In this document: piece by piece, positions 29,853 to 39,604 of the stretch
Position numbering within the stretch: the first letter of the stretch is position 1
How the letters are laid out: every line of letters starts with the position of its first letter
NCBI RefSeq assembly: GCF_006861675.1
Contig: NZ_SGJB01000018.1
Span: 1-59,139, forward strand
Origin: Peptacetobacter hominis
GTDB lineage: Bacteria; Bacillota; Clostridia; Peptostreptococcales; Peptostreptococcaceae
Direction of reading: 5' to 3'
Length of the DNA stretch: 59,139 bases
Notes under the pieces: model-generated
The model's input: only the letters and a program-made list of their open reading frames with translations
Database searches by the model: none
What the model was told of the DNA's origin: nothing
Program-made: the position numbers and the translations under genes

Positions 29853-29888
29853 TATAAATACCCCCTCCATCTCCATTTGTAATAATAC

Positions 29889-29918
29889 TTGACACATTTA
29901 CAATCATAGGATTATAAT
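29889..29918 (+). promoter_or_regulatory. tracrRNA promoter
   Basis: A perfect -35 TTGACA (29889-29894) and perfect -10 TATAAT (29913-29918), 18 bases apart, point away from cas9. Predicted transcription starts near 29925. Confidence 0.9.
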
Positions 29919-29924
29919 TAATAT

Positions 29925-30041
29925 AAATAAGATGATTTACACACATCTTAAATTACATCAAAAGTTCAAATAAAATTTTTTCAAATCGTTTGCCCGCATT
30001 GGCGGCACTAAAATAACTTGCTTCGGCAGGTTTATTTTTTT
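29925..30041 (+). ncRNA. tracrRNA
   Basis: The anti-repeat at 29936-29961 is identical over 26 bases to the plus-strand repeat, so it pairs with repeat positions 9-34 of the crRNA. Then AAGT (bulge) and TCAAAT pair with GTTTGA at the repeat start, giving a GA/AAGU bulge like that in the S. pyogenes crRNA-tracrRNA duplex. Downstream are a small CAAATCGTTTG hairpin (29982-29992, possible nexus), a TGCCCGC-ATTG-GCGGCA hairpin (29991-30007), and a terminator with stem AACTTGC/GCAGGTT, loop TTCG and a T-rich tail (30015-30041). The 5' end is inferred from the promoter. The plus-strand location opposite the cas9 leader is usual for type II-A. Confidence 0.93.
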
Positions 30042-30080
30042 GTCTGAAATAAAAAATGCAAATCTTCTGAATACAAATAC

Positions 30081-30109
30081 ATTATAACTCATTTACTTTA
30101 AAATTTCTA
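30081..30109 (-). promoter_or_regulatory. Candidate cas9 operon promoter
   Basis: On the minus strand TAGAAA (30104-30109) and a perfect TATAAT (30081-30086) are 17 bases apart. A transcript from here would run antisense through the whole tracrRNA before reaching cas9, giving a leader of about 220 bases. A second TATAAT on the minus strand at 29911-29916 lacks a -35 box. Confidence 0.45.
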
Positions 30110-30126
30110 TTCTATTTTAAATATAA

Positions 30127-30177
30127 AAATACCGATTATATTTTTAAGAGTTAATTTCTTTTATATAATCGGTATTT
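30127..30177 (-). terminator. Terminator after prsA
   Basis: A perfect 15-bp stem (AAATACCGATTATAT with its complement at 30163-30177) around a 21-base loop follows the prsA stop; the minus strand then reads TTTTTATATTT. It closes the pilT-pth-mfd-prsA transcript and insulates the CRISPR locus. Confidence 0.8.
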
Positions 30178-30198
30178 CATAATATTTTATTAAATTAA

Positions 30199-31209
30199 TT
30201 AGAATTCTGCTGAATCAATTATTTTTGTATCTTTTTCTATCTTGGCATCTTTCTGAAGTTCTTCTATCTTCTCACCATACATATTATTTAGAAGCTGAGT
30301 CTTGATTCCATCCTTCGCTTCCTCATAAGAAGTAGTTTTATTTATCTTATCTGTAACTTTTATTATATGGTATCCATAGTCTGTTTCTACAAGGTCTGAT
30401 ATTTCTCCAGGCTCCATAGAAAATGCTGCTTCTTCGAAAGGCTCTACCATCTGACCTTTTCCGAATGTTCCAAGAGAACCACCGTTTTCTGCACTTCCTG
30501 GATCCTCAGAATATTTCTTGGCAAGTTCCGCAAAGTCTCCGCCATTTTTTACTTCCTTAAGTATCTTTTCAGCTTTTGCCTTTGCTTTTTTCTTGTCTGC
30601 ATCAGACATTGCATTTCCATCGTCATCTGTTATTTTTATAAGTATATGAGATGCTTCCACTTCATCTACTTTATAACTGTCTTTATTTTCTTCGTAGTAT
30701 TTTTCCATTTCTGATTCTGAAACTTTTGTCTCTTCATTGAATTTATTCTGATATGCCTGTATAAGCAGATTTGTTTTTGCCTGTGATTTTAGAAACTCGT
30801 CTGTAACACCAAGCTCTTCTGCTGATTTTTTCAGATCTTCATCTGAGTTTATTGTTGTTCTAAGCTCATTGTATGATGATTCGACCTCTTTATCTGAAGG
30901 TTTAAGTCCATCTTTTTCTGCTGCCTGAGCTATAAGAGCAGTGTTTACCATCTGGTCTATCATAAGCTCTTTGAATTTATCTCTGTATGTTACTCCATCC
31001 TCTATTTCCTGCTCCCACATAGATTCATCAGTCATGGAAGCCTCCACTGAAGATTTATTCATTCTAAGCATAAATTCAAGCTGTCCAAGAGTTATTTCCT
31101 CTCCGTTTACAGTTGCTGCAACAGCGTTTGGATCTTTTGTTCCGCTGCATCCGGCAAGTGAAAATGCAAGTATTCCCGCAGTTACAAGCGCAAGTATTCT
31201 TTTTTTCAT
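30199..31209 (-). CDS. prsA: PrsA-type foldase lipoprotein (parvulin PPIase)
   Basis: Extracytoplasmic membrane-anchored prolyl isomerase that helps exported proteins fold. The 336-residue precursor has a lipoprotein signal MKKRILALVTAGILAFSLAG with the lipobox cysteine at residue 21. A SurA-like N-terminal helical region follows, then a PpiC parvulin domain (about residues 180-280: EASHILIK, FAELAKKYSEDPGSAENGG, and TDYGYHIIKVTD). The C-terminus is a short charged tail. AAGGAGGAAAAC precedes the ATG. It is 10 bases after mfd, as often seen in Clostridia. Confidence 0.93.
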   Translation of the reverse strand: MKKRILALVTAGILAFSLAGCSGTKDPNAVAATVNGEEITLGQLEFMLRMNKSSVEASMTDESMWEQEIEDGVTYRDKFKELMIDQMVNTALIAQAAEKDGLKPSDKEVESSYNELRTTINSDEDLKKSAEELGVTDEFLKSQAKTNLLIQAYQNKFNEETKVSESEMEKYYEENKDSYKVDEVEASHILIKITDDDGNAMSDADKKKAKAKAEKILKEVKNGGDFAELAKKYSEDPGSAENGGSLGTFGKGQMVEPFEEAAFSMEPGEISDLVETDYGYHIIKVTDKINKTTSYEEAKDGIKTQLLNNMYGEKIEELQKDAKIEKDTKIIDSAEF

Positions 31210-31219
31210 GTTTTCCTCC

Positions 31220-34200
31220 TTAGTTTCCTTTTTTCTGTTCTTCTTTTTTCTCTATGAATTTCTCCATGAGTGTCTGAAGTTCCTCTATTATTTTAAATCC
31301 TATTTTTTCTCTAGTTCTGTACTTTGTAAGTGGTTCCAGAATAATTTCATTTTTTACCTGTCTCACTTTTGATACCTTCATCTTTTTGCACATAGATTTT
31401 ATATACGCTATTGAAAGAAGAGTCTGAACAGATCTAGGTATATCAGAAAATCTGTCCTCAAGCTCCTCCTGTATTTCGTACATATCCTCTTTGCTGTCTA
31501 TTGACGCAATTTTTTTGTACATTTCTATTTTTGTCATTTCGTCTTCTATATATCTCGAAGGTATATATGCATCCACAGAAAGATCTATTTCAACATCAAA
31601 TTCCTCTATTTCAGGTTCTCCTTTTATTTTTCTTATTGCCTCATTCAGCATTTTCACGTAAAGGTCGTATCCTATTACAGCCATATGTCCATGCTGCTGA
31701 GAACCCAAGACATCTCCAGCTCCCCTTATTTCGAGGTCTCTCATCGCAATCTTGAATCCAGAACCAAATTCTGTGAATTCCTTTATTGCCTTTAGCCTTT
31801 TTTCTGCTATTTCACTCAGGCTCTTGTTCTTTTCATACATCAGATAGGCATATCCCTGTCTTGTACTTCTTCCAACCCTACCTCTAAGCTGATAAAGCTG
31901 TGCAAGTCCCATGTTATCGGCATCGTATATTATCATTGTATTGGCATTTGAGATGTCCATTCCTGTTTCAATTATTGTCGTACACACAAGTACGTCGTAT
32001 TCCTTTTGCATAAATGAAAGGATTATATCCTCCAGTGCCTTTGAGCTCATCTGTCCATGTGCAACCGCTATTCTCGCATCGGGTACAAGTTTTCCTATTT
32101 TGGCTGCTATTTCTTCTATTCCGTTTACTCTGTTGTATACGAAAAATACCTGCCCACCTCTGGCTATCTCTTTTTCTATTTCGTCCTGTATTATACTTTC
32201 TCTCGCCTCTGTAACGTATGTTATTACAGGATGTCTTTCCTGAGGCGGTTCTTCAAGCACAGTCATATCCCTTATTCCAGAAAGAGACATATGAAGAGTT
32301 CTCGGTATCGGTGTTGCCGATAAAGTCAGAACATCCACTGTGTTTTTTATCTGTTTTAATGTTTCCTTGTGCTTGACTCCAAAACGCTGTTCCTCGTCTA
32401 TTACAACAAGTCCCAGATTTGGAAGATTTATATCCTTTGATATTATTCTGTGAGTACCTATAAGGATATCTACTAGACCTTTTTTTGCATCTTCTATTAT
32501 CTGTTTCTGCTGTTTTGGTGTTTTGAATCTGCTTAGAACCTCGACTCTTATCGGATAATCTGCAAATCTCTCTTTGAAGTTGTTGTAATGCTGCTGTGCA
32601 AGTATTGTCGTAGGGACAAGTATTGCGACCTGTTTCTGATCCATACACGCCTTGAATGCAGCTCTTATTGCAACCTCTGTTTTTCCATATCCGACATCAC
32701 CACATATAAGTCTGTCCATTACTTTTGAGGATTCCATGTCTTTCTTTGTCTCTTTTATTGCTCTTAGCTGATCGTCTGTTTCCTGATATGGGAATTTTTC
32801 CTCAAATTCAGACTGCCAAGGAGTATCTTTTGAGAATCTGTATCCCTTTATTTTTTCCCTTTTTGCATAAAGGTCTATAAGTTCCCGCGTCATATCCTCT
32901 ATTTCTTTTCTTACCTTTGCCTTTGCCTTGTTCCATTCCTGTGTTCCAAGTCTGCTGAGTTTTACTTTATCCGCTTCAGCACCGATATATTTCTGAACTT
33001 TATCCATCTGATCTATCGGTACATACAGATTGTCTCCACCCCTGTAGACTATTTTCAGATAATCTTTTCTTGTGTTGTTTACACTTATCTGCTCTATTCC
33101 TGTGTATCTTCCTATTCCACTGCTCTCGTGTACTACATAGTCCCCTACATTCAGGTCAAGGAACGAATCTATCTTCTGAGCCTGTGTATCTTTTACTTTT
33201 TTCTTTCTTTTTGGTGATGTACTTCTCTGTACACCTATCATTTCATTGTCTGTTATTATATTGAATTTGATATCTCTGTACTGGAATCCCGAACTTATAC
33301 CGGCTTCTACTATTATTATCTGTGAACTTTTTATCTCAAAATCTCTTTTTTTACATATTTCAGTAGCTATATCATATTCCATCAGAGCTTTTTTAAGTTT
33401 TTTAGCTCTTTCCGGCGAACCTGTAGCAAGTATTGTTTTATATCCGGCATATCTCATTCTGGAAAGTTCATCGGCAAGAACCTCCATTTTTCCATTGAAC
33501 GAAGGAATTTCCCTGCTTTCAAAATTCAGTATTTCATTTACATTAAATCCCTTTACAGCCTTTGGAAGAAGTGAGTTTAATATTATATTTCTATCCTCAA
33601 GCATCCATTCAAGGTCTATATATGAAAATACCATTTTACCCTGACCTTTGAGTGCAGTTCCTCTTTCCAGATTCATTTTGTAGCTGTCTCTGAATTCATA
33701 AGAGAAATTCTCACATCTTTCCTTCATTCTTCCTGCATCACTTACAAATACAAGCGCGTCCTTTGCAAGATAGTCAAATATACTTTTTTCTTTTTCAGGA
33801 TACAGATAATCTATAAAGTTTTCTGCACCGTCAAAATACTCTTTTCTGAAAATCTTATCAGATACCGCTGATATATCGTCGCTTGTAGATGAAGTCATTT
33901 CTTTTTTTATTCTATCTACTGCAGGCTTTGTATCGTCGGGATATATGAATTCTCTCGATGGAGATATTTCAAAGCTTTTCAGTTTTTCAACCGATTTCTG
34001 TGAAAATACATCAAATGTTCTTATAGAGTCTATTTCCTCGTCAAACAGCTCTATACGTATAGGATTTGTATATTCAAGAGAGAATATATCCACTATTCCA
34101 CCTCTTATACTGAACTGACCGTATCCCTCTACCTTTGATACTCTTTCGTATCCGAGTTTTATAAGTTTTTCAGACAGTTTTTCAAGGTCTACTATATCTC

Positions 34201-34636
34201 CCACTTTATACTTTTTCATGTTGTCGAGAAGTATTTTCTTTGGCATATATTTTCTAAGAATTGAATCGGCAGACATTACTATCATTATTTTTTCGCCTGA
34301 TGCAATTCTCATAAGTGCCTTTAGTTTTCCCGCCTCATGTTTTCTATCTCTTGCATCAAGATGATAGAATTTTATTTCATCAGATCTCAAATATTCGACC
34401 TTTGTCTTTGCATATATTTTTAGATCCTCATATATTTTTGATGCTTCAAGCTCACTTGAAGCTATTATAACAGTCTGTTTTGAAATATCCTTGAAGAGAG
34501 CGTATGCCGTATGGGCCTTTTGAGCCTGAAGTAGACCATTTACAAGGATACATCTTCCTTCTTTCTTTTGAACACTTTCTCTCAGCTTTTCGTATTCCCT
34601 TGAGTTTTCCAGGGGATAGGTAAATATATCTTTCAT
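31220..34636 (-). CDS. mfd: Transcription-repair coupling factor
   Basis: 1138-residue ATP-dependent translocase that removes RNA polymerase stalled at lesions and recruits UvrA. Domains in order: the UvrB-like N-terminal region, the RNA-polymerase-interacting domain (about residues 470-560, DLNVGDYVVHESSGIGRYTG), helicase domain 1 with GDVGYGKTE (Lys652), the DEEQRFGVKHKE motif, helicase domain 2 with QLRGRVGRSTRQGYAYL, and the C-terminal TRCF domain. Length is normal. It lies 19 bases after pth, as in Bacillus. Confidence 0.98.
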   Translation of the reverse strand: MKDIFTYPLENSREYEKLRESVQKKEGRCILVNGLLQAQKAHTAYALFKDISKQTVIIASSELEASKIYEDLKIYAKTKVEYLRSDEIKFYHLDARDRKHEAGKLKALMRIASGEKIMIVMSADSILRKYMPKKILLDNMKKYKVGDIVDLEKLSEKLIKLGYERVSKVEGYGQFSIRGGIVDIFSLEYTNPIRIELFDEEIDSIRTFDVFSQKSVEKLKSFEISPSREFIYPDDTKPAVDRIKKEMTSSTSDDISAVSDKIFRKEYFDGAENFIDYLYPEKEKSIFDYLAKDALVFVSDAGRMKERCENFSYEFRDSYKMNLERGTALKGQGKMVFSYIDLEWMLEDRNIILNSLLPKAVKGFNVNEILNFESREIPSFNGKMEVLADELSRMRYAGYKTILATGSPERAKKLKKALMEYDIATEICKKRDFEIKSSQIIIVEAGISSGFQYRDIKFNIITDNEMIGVQRSTSPKRKKKVKDTQAQKIDSFLDLNVGDYVVHESSGIGRYTGIEQISVNNTRKDYLKIVYRGGDNLYVPIDQMDKVQKYIGAEADKVKLSRLGTQEWNKAKAKVRKEIEDMTRELIDLYAKREKIKGYRFSKDTPWQSEFEEKFPYQETDDQLRAIKETKKDMESSKVMDRLICGDVGYGKTEVAIRAAFKACMDQKQVAILVPTTILAQQHYNNFKERFADYPIRVEVLSRFKTPKQQKQIIEDAKKGLVDILIGTHRIISKDINLPNLGLVVIDEEQRFGVKHKETLKQIKNTVDVLTLSATPIPRTLHMSLSGIRDMTVLEEPPQERHPVITYVTEARESIIQDEIEKEIARGGQVFFVYNRVNGIEEIAAKIGKLVPDARIAVAHGQMSSKALEDIILSFMQKEYDVLVCTTIIETGMDISNANTMIIYDADNMGLAQLYQLRGRVGRSTRQGYAYLMYEKNKSLSEIAEKRLKAIKEFTEFGSGFKIAMRDLEIRGAGDVLGSQQHGHMAVIGYDLYVKMLNEAIRKIKGEPEIEEFDVEIDLSVDAYIPSRYIEDEMTKIEMYKKIASIDSKEDMYEIQEELEDRFSDIPRSVQTLLSIAYIKSMCKKMKVSKVRQVKNEIILEPLTKYRTREKIGFKIIEELQTLMEKFIEKKEEQKKGN

Positions 34637-34655
34637 AAGAACACCCCCGTTTTAT

Positions 34656-35216
34656 TTACCCATTGTATTTATTCATTGATTTGTCTATTCCTTCTCTTAT
34701 AATTGCATCTACTGCATCAGATGCTTTTTCAAGTCCACTTTTCATATCCTCCTCAAGTTCTTTCGGAACTCTTGAAAGTACAAAATCCGCCAGATCCTGT
34801 CCTTTCTGCGGTTTTGATACTCCTACTCTTACTCTTGGGAAATCCTTGCTTCCCAGGCACTGAGTTATCGATTTCATTCCATTGTGAGTTCCCGGACTTC
34901 CTTTTTTTCTTATTCTTATTCTTCCTGCATCAAGGTCTATATCGTCATATACAACTACAATTCTATCAAGATCTGTTTTATAGAACTGATAAAGACTTAT
35001 TACAGATTCTCCACTTAAATTCATATAAGTCTGAGGTTTCACGAGAATCACTTTTTCTGTTCCTACTCTTCCCTCTCCTATAAGAGCTTTGTGTTTTATT
35101 TTAGTTACACTTATTCCATATCTATCTGCAAGCATATCTATTACATCAAATCCGGCGTTGTGTCTTGTTCTTTCATATTTTGTTCCCGGATTTCCAAGTC
35201 CTATTATTATGTACAT
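34656..35216 (-). CDS. pth: Peptidyl-tRNA hydrolase
   Basis: Cleaves peptidyl-tRNA released from ribosomes. The 186-residue protein starts [20 protein letters not shown] with the catalytic His in RHNAGF, then [13 protein letters not shown] and [29 protein letters not shown] precedes the ATG. Its place just before mfd is the conserved spoVC-mfd arrangement. Confidence 0.97.
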   Translation of the reverse strand: MYIIIGLGNPGTKYERTRHNAGFDVIDMLADRYGISVTKIKHKALIGEGRVGTEKVILVKPQTYMNLSGESVISLYQFYKTDLDRIVVVYDDIDLDAGRIRIRKKGSPGTHNGMKSITQCLGSKDFPRVRVGVSKPQKGQDLADFVLSRVPKELEEDMKSGLEKASDAVDAIIREGIDKSMNKYNG

Positions 35217-35226
35217 TTTTTCCTCC

Positions 35227-35850
35227 TCATAAAATATATTTTATTGTTTCCATATAGATTTCTATTATATCAGAGCCTATGAATTTTGCAAATGTTGCAC
35301 CTAGTATAAATGGAGAAAATGCCAGTTGTTTTTCCCTGTAACCCAGAATATATACAACTACATATATAAGCGATGCAAGCATAAACGATTCCGGTATTAT
35401 GATTATGGATCCATATCCTCCTATAAATGCTCCACACATCGCAAATATACCTATATCGCCATCTCCTATTCCATTTGATACTATTTTCATAGCCCACGAC
35501 AAAATTCCACAGAAAACAGCTCCTGATATAGATGCTGATACATCTGTGGCACCACACGGTATATTAAGTATTATAAAAAATATAGTCGAGACTACCGATA
35601 CTATATCATATATATAAAATGTCCATATATCCACAGATGATATAAACACCGCGAATAATATAAACAACATACCTCTGAATTTATCGTACATAGGTATATT
35701 AATATTATAAATCAAATAACTCATTATCAGCGAGGAAAAAAATATAAATAATGCCAGTTTTTTTCTGTTGAAATCTCTATCTTCTTCAATAATTTTACAT
35801 GATGTTATATATACAACCAAAAATATTATAAATTCTCCACATAATATCAT
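35227..35850 (-). CDS. A24-family prepilin-peptidase-like membrane protein
   Basis: A 207-residue protein with about six to seven membrane helices and no N-terminal methylase domain. The aspartyl-protease motif GxGD is visible as NGIGDGDIG (Asp131, with Asp129 and Asp132 nearby); the first Asp may be Asp73 in SSVDIWTFY. Short A24 peptidases of this type process pilins or related exported proteins. It overlaps the pilT end by four bases (ATGA), so the two are made together. No pilin gene is in this window. Confidence 0.85.
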   Translation of the reverse strand: MILCGEFIIFLVVYITSCKIIEEDRDFNRKKLALFIFFSSLIMSYLIYNINIPMYDKFRGMLFILFAVFISSVDIWTFYIYDIVSVVSTIFFIILNIPCGATDVSASISGAVFCGILSWAMKIVSNGIGDGDIGIFAMCGAFIGGYGSIIIIPESFMLASLIYVVVYILGYREKQLAFSPFILGATFAKFIGSDIIEIYMETIKYIL

Positions 35851-36851
35851 CTTAGTACTTCACTTTCCGCTCTGTATATTTCCTCGCTTATAATACCTTT
35901 TCGATATAATCTTTCTATATCTTCTCTGAAACTCTGCATTTTATATCTTTTTCCGGTTTTTATCGCATTTTCTATAGAAGATGTGTTTCCTTCTCTTATC
36001 ATATTTTCTATAGCCGGAATGTTTTTCATTATTTCAAATACAGCACTTCTCCCATATGCACTTTTTATAAGTTTCTGTGATATAACTGCTCTCAGCTGCG
36101 ATGCAATTGCATCTCTTATTCCTCTCATCCCCTCACATGAATCTACAATTCTTTCAACTGTTTTTGATGCATTTCCTGTATGAAGTGTAGAAAATACAAG
36201 ATGCCCTGTTTCAGAAGCATATATTGCTGTTTTCATGGTTTCAGAATCTCTCATTTCACCTATCATTATAATATCCGGGTCCTGTCTGAGTGCACTTCTA
36301 AGACCTGATTTATAGTCTATGGTATCTTTTCCGATTTCTCTCTGAGTTATTATACTTCTTTTATTTTTGTGTATGTATTCTATAGGGTCTTCAAGTGTTA
36401 TTATATGCTTTTTCATATTCGAGTTTATATAATCTATTATAGATGCAAGAGTTGTACTTTTCCCTGACCCAGTAGCTCCTGTAACAAGTATTATTCCATT
36501 TCTATATTCTGTAAGTTCGTATATTACATCCGGAATTCCCAGATGTTTTATATCTTTTATAGATGATGGAATTATTCTTATTGAAGCTGATATACCTATT
36601 CTCTGTCTGAACAGATTTATCCTCAGTCTTGTGTCTGAAATTCCTGCTCCTATATCCACTTCTCCTGTTTTTTCAAGTATTTCCTTTGAATTTTGATCTA
36701 CAAAACTTTCTATTATAAATCCCAGAGCTTTCTCTTTATTCCATTCTGTTTTTTCAAGTTCTCCGTTTACTCTGAGATATACAAAATCAGAAATATGTAT
36801 ATCCGATGCTCCTTTTTTATATGCATATTCAACTATATTTCTGCCATCCAC
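35847..36851 (-). CDS. pilT: PilT-like type IV pilus retraction ATPase
   Basis: A 334-residue secretion-type ATPase. GATGSGKST (residues 125-133) is the P-loop, followed by HIITLEDPIEYIHKNKRSII (Asp box), REIGKDT, LRQDPDIIMIGEMRD (Walker B) and HLVFSTLHTGNAS (His box). It matches PilT rather than PilB by length and by lack of zinc cysteines. It has a GTG start, with AGGAGG 7 bases upstream. It is the first gene of a putative operon with the prepilin peptidase, pth, mfd and prsA. Confidence 0.92.
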   Translation of the reverse strand: MDGRNIVEYAYKKGASDIHISDFVYLRVNGELEKTEWNKEKALGFIIESFVDQNSKEILEKTGEVDIGAGISDTRLRINLFRQRIGISASIRIIPSSIKDIKHLGIPDVIYELTEYRNGIILVTGATGSGKSTTLASIIDYINSNMKKHIITLEDPIEYIHKNKRSIITQREIGKDTIDYKSGLRSALRQDPDIIMIGEMRDSETMKTAIYASETGHLVFSTLHTGNASKTVERIVDSCEGMRGIRDAIASQLRAVISQKLIKSAYGRSAVFEIMKNIPAIENMIREGNTSSIENAIKTGKRYKMQSFREDIERLYRKGIISEEIYRAESEVLR

Positions 36852-36916
36852 ACAACCACCTCCTGTTATATAGATAGTCTTTACATTTATCCGGATTTTA
36901 TAATAAAAACAAAAAA

Positions 36917-36942
36917 ATACCGCAGTCTTATGACTGCGGTAT
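36917..36942 (-). terminator. Terminator after prs
   Basis: A perfect 11-bp stem (ATACCGCAGTC) with a 4-base loop is followed on the minus strand by seven T residues. Confidence 0.93.
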
Positions 36943-36952
36943 ATGTCTTTAA

Positions 36953-37903
36953 TTAGAATAATTCACTTACTGCTTCGTTTGAGAATATTTTTTCTATAGC
37001 CTGAGCGAATATATCTGCTACTGATTTTATTTTTATCTTGTCTATCTGTTTTTCTTCTGGAAGCTGTATAGTATCAAGAACTACTAGCTCTTTCATTGAA
37101 GAATTAGCTATTCTTTCTATAGCTGGACCTGATAAAACTGCGTGTGTACAGCATGCGTATACATCTTTTGCTCCGAATTTCTTAAGAGCTTCAACAGCGT
37201 TTACTATTGTTCCTGCTGTATCTATCATATCGTCAAGAAGTATTACGTTTTTACCTTCTACATCACCTATAAGGTTCATAACTTCACATACGTTTGCTCT
37301 AGGTCTTCTCTTGTCTATTATTGCTATAGGCACTTCACCGTTTAATGTGTTTGCAAATTTTCTAGATCTTGTAACACTTCCAAGGTCAGGAGATACTACA
37401 ACAAGATCTTCTATGTTCTTGTCATTGAAGTATTCTGCTAGAAGTGGTCCACCCATAAGGTGATCTAGTGGTATATCAAAGTATCCCTGTATCTGTGCTG
37501 CATGTAAGTCCATTGTAAGAACTCTGTCTGCTCCAGCTGCAACTATTAGGTTTGCAACTAATTTAGCTGTGATTGGATCTCTTGCCTTAGCTTTTCTGTC
37601 CTGTCTTGCATATCCATAGTATGGTATTACTGCTGTTATTCTTCCTGCAGATGCTCTCTTAAGTGCATCTATCATTATTAGAAGTTCCATAAGATTGTTG
37701 TTTACAGGACTGTTAGTTGACTGTACAACGAAAACGTCGCATCCTCTTACACTTTCGTTCATGTTTACACATATTTCACCGTCGCTGAAAGTTCCTACTT
37801 CACAGTCAAGAACTGATATTCCAAGTTTATTTGCTATTTCTTCAGCTAGGGCTTTTGATGCGTTACCTGCAAGTATTTTTATTTCGCTACCGCTAGTGTT
37901 CAT
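36953..37903 (-). CDS. prs: Ribose-phosphate pyrophosphokinase
   Basis: Makes PRPP from ribose 5-phosphate and ATP for nucleotide, His and Trp synthesis. The 316-residue protein has [33 protein letters not shown] and the PRPP-binding [23 protein letters not shown] precedes the ATG. Upstream (37904-37990) a TGATATATAG stretch may be an extended -10, and a TTAGACT/AGTCTAA dyad has no clear role. The glmU-prs order is as in Bacillus; the ctc gene that follows in Bacillus is missing. Confidence 0.98.
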   Translation of the reverse strand: MNTSGSEIKILAGNASKALAEEIANKLGISVLDCEVGTFSDGEICVNMNESVRGCDVFVVQSTNSPVNNNLMELLIMIDALKRASAGRITAVIPYYGYARQDRKAKARDPITAKLVANLIVAAGADRVLTMDLHAAQIQGYFDIPLDHLMGGPLLAEYFNDKNIEDLVVVSPDLGSVTRSRKFANTLNGEVPIAIIDKRRPRANVCEVMNLIGDVEGKNVILLDDMIDTAGTIVNAVEALKKFGAKDVYACCTHAVLSGPAIERIANSSMKELVVLDTIQLPEEKQIDKIKIKSVADIFAQAIEKIFSNEAVSELF

Positions 37904-37990
37904 TTAAGTAACCCTCCAAACTTTCTTTAACTTATTGTAACTGTTTTGGCTATATATCACTAATTAGACTTTTTAGTCTAAAAAGAAATC

Positions 37991-39385
37991 CTATTTATTT
38001 TTTTCTTTTGCTCTTTCTCTGTCTCTTTTTTCTTTTTTGTCCATCCAGTTCTCTTTTATAACCTGTCTTTCTCTGGCTATTGCAAGAGCTCTTCTCGGTA
38101 CATCATCTGTTATTGTAGATCCTGTAGCTATATATCCCTGTTCTTCAACTGTAACAGGAGCAACAAGATTTGAGTTTGAGCCTATAAATGCATTATCTTT
38201 TACAACAGATCTGAATTTATTTACTCCATCGTAGTTTACAAATACAACTCCGCATCCTACATTTACATTCTTTCCTACTTCGGCATCACCTATATATGAA
38301 AGATGAGATGCTTTTGATCCATCACCGAATTTTGCATTTTTAACTTCTACAAAGTCTCCTATTTTACATCCATTACCTACATCTGCTTTTGGTCTAAGAT
38401 ATGCATAAGGACCAACTTTTGTATCAGTTCCAACTTTTGCATCAAGAAGAGTTGAAGATTTGATTTCTGTTCTATCTCCCACTATAGAATTTGTTATTGA
38501 ACAGTTCATTCCTATTATACATTCTTCACCTATAACAGTATTTCCTATAAGCATTGCTCCCGGATATACTATTGTATCAGACCCTATCTCTACATCTGAT
38601 TCTATATATGTATTTGAAGGATCTATTATTGTAACACCATTGTCCATGTGTTTTTCATTTATTCTTTTTCTCATAGCAGCTTCTGCCTGAGAAAGCTGAA
38701 CTCTTGAGTTAACTCCCATAAGCTCTTCTATTGTCGAACCTGCAAAAGCACCTACTTTAAGTCCTTTTTCGTTCATTATTTTTATTGTATCCGGAAGATA
38801 GTATTCTCCCTGTGCATTGTCATTATTTATAAGTGCAAGAGATTCCTTTAGGCTCTTTCCATTGAAACAATATATTCCTGAATTTATCTCGCACACTGCT
38901 TTTTCTTCATCAGTAGCATCTTTCTGCTCTACTATTTTCAGAAGATCTCCGTTTTCATTTCTTATTATTCTTCCATATCCTGTAGGATCATCAACTACAG
39001 TTGTAAGAACTGTTGTATGACATTCGTTCTTTACATGGAAATCGAAAAGTTTTTTTAGAGTGTCCTCTTTTATAAGCGGAGTGTCTCCACATAAAACTAC
39101 GATTGTATCGTCATCGTTTATATATTCTTCAGCCATTCTTACTGCATGAGCTGTTCCAAGCTGCTCAGTCTGCATAACAGTTGAAACTCCATCGTGAAGG
39201 ACTTTCTCCACAGAATCCGCTCCGTGTCCAAGGACAACAACAACATCCTCAACACCAGCTTCTTTTGATGTATCTATAACATGATTTACCATTTCTTTAC
39301 CGCATACTTTGTGTACAACTTTAGGATACTTTGATTTCATTCTAGTTCCTTTTCCCGCGGCAAGTATTATTGATTTAAATTTCAT
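37991..39385 (-). CDS. glmU: Bifunctional UDP-N-acetylglucosamine synthesis enzyme GlmU
   Basis: N-terminal pyrophosphorylase and C-terminal acetyltransferase that make UDP-GlcNAc for peptidoglycan. From the ATG at 39385 (after GAGGAGATG) it has 464 residues. The N-terminal signature is IILAAGKGTRMKSKYPKV, and a left-handed beta-helix of hexapeptide repeats fills the second half (about residues 250-440), with HLSYIGDAEVG and NYDGVNKFRS. It ends in a lysine-rich tail. A longer start six codons upstream covers the ribosome site. Confidence 0.97.
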   Translation of the reverse strand: MKFKSIILAAGKGTRMKSKYPKVVHKVCGKEMVNHVIDTSKEAGVEDVVVVLGHGADSVEKVLHDGVSTVMQTEQLGTAHAVRMAEEYINDDDTIVVLCGDTPLIKEDTLKKLFDFHVKNECHTTVLTTVVDDPTGYGRIIRNENGDLLKIVEQKDATDEEKAVCEINSGIYCFNGKSLKESLALINNDNAQGEYYLPDTIKIMNEKGLKVGAFAGSTIEELMGVNSRVQLSQAEAAMRKRINEKHMDNGVTIIDPSNTYIESDVEIGSDTIVYPGAMLIGNTVIGEECIIGMNCSITNSIVGDRTEIKSSTLLDAKVGTDTKVGPYAYLRPKADVGNGCKIGDFVEVKNAKFGDGSKASHLSYIGDAEVGKNVNVGCGVVFVNYDGVNKFRSVVKDNAFIGSNSNLVAPVTVEEQGYIATGSTITDDVPRRALAIARERQVIKENWMDKKEKRDRERAKEKNK

Positions 39386-39541
39386 CTTACATCTCCTCAT
39401 CAATCGTGTCAGGTCTTATAAAACCTTTGTTAAATCCACTTTAAAATATACATTATTACTATAAATATATCATTTTTTTTGTAAAATGTACATACATTTT
39501 AAACTCAAAGTTCTTTATTATACGTATTTATTACTAAAAAA

Positions 39542-39567
39542 GGGTACAGTATATATTATCTGTACCC
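39542..39567 (-). terminator. Terminator after spoVG
   Basis: GGGTACAG and CTGTACCC form an 8-bp stem followed on the minus strand by TTTTTT, so spoVG and glmU are separate transcripts. Confidence 0.88.
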
Positions 39568-39604
39568 CGCATATTTACACATCTTCATTATTTTTTATAT
39601 AGTT

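Noticed and set aside
37960..37982. TTAGACT/AGTCTAA dyad between glmU and prs as a terminator or attenuator
   Set aside because: The stem is short and there is no T run on the minus strand after it, so no role is claimed.
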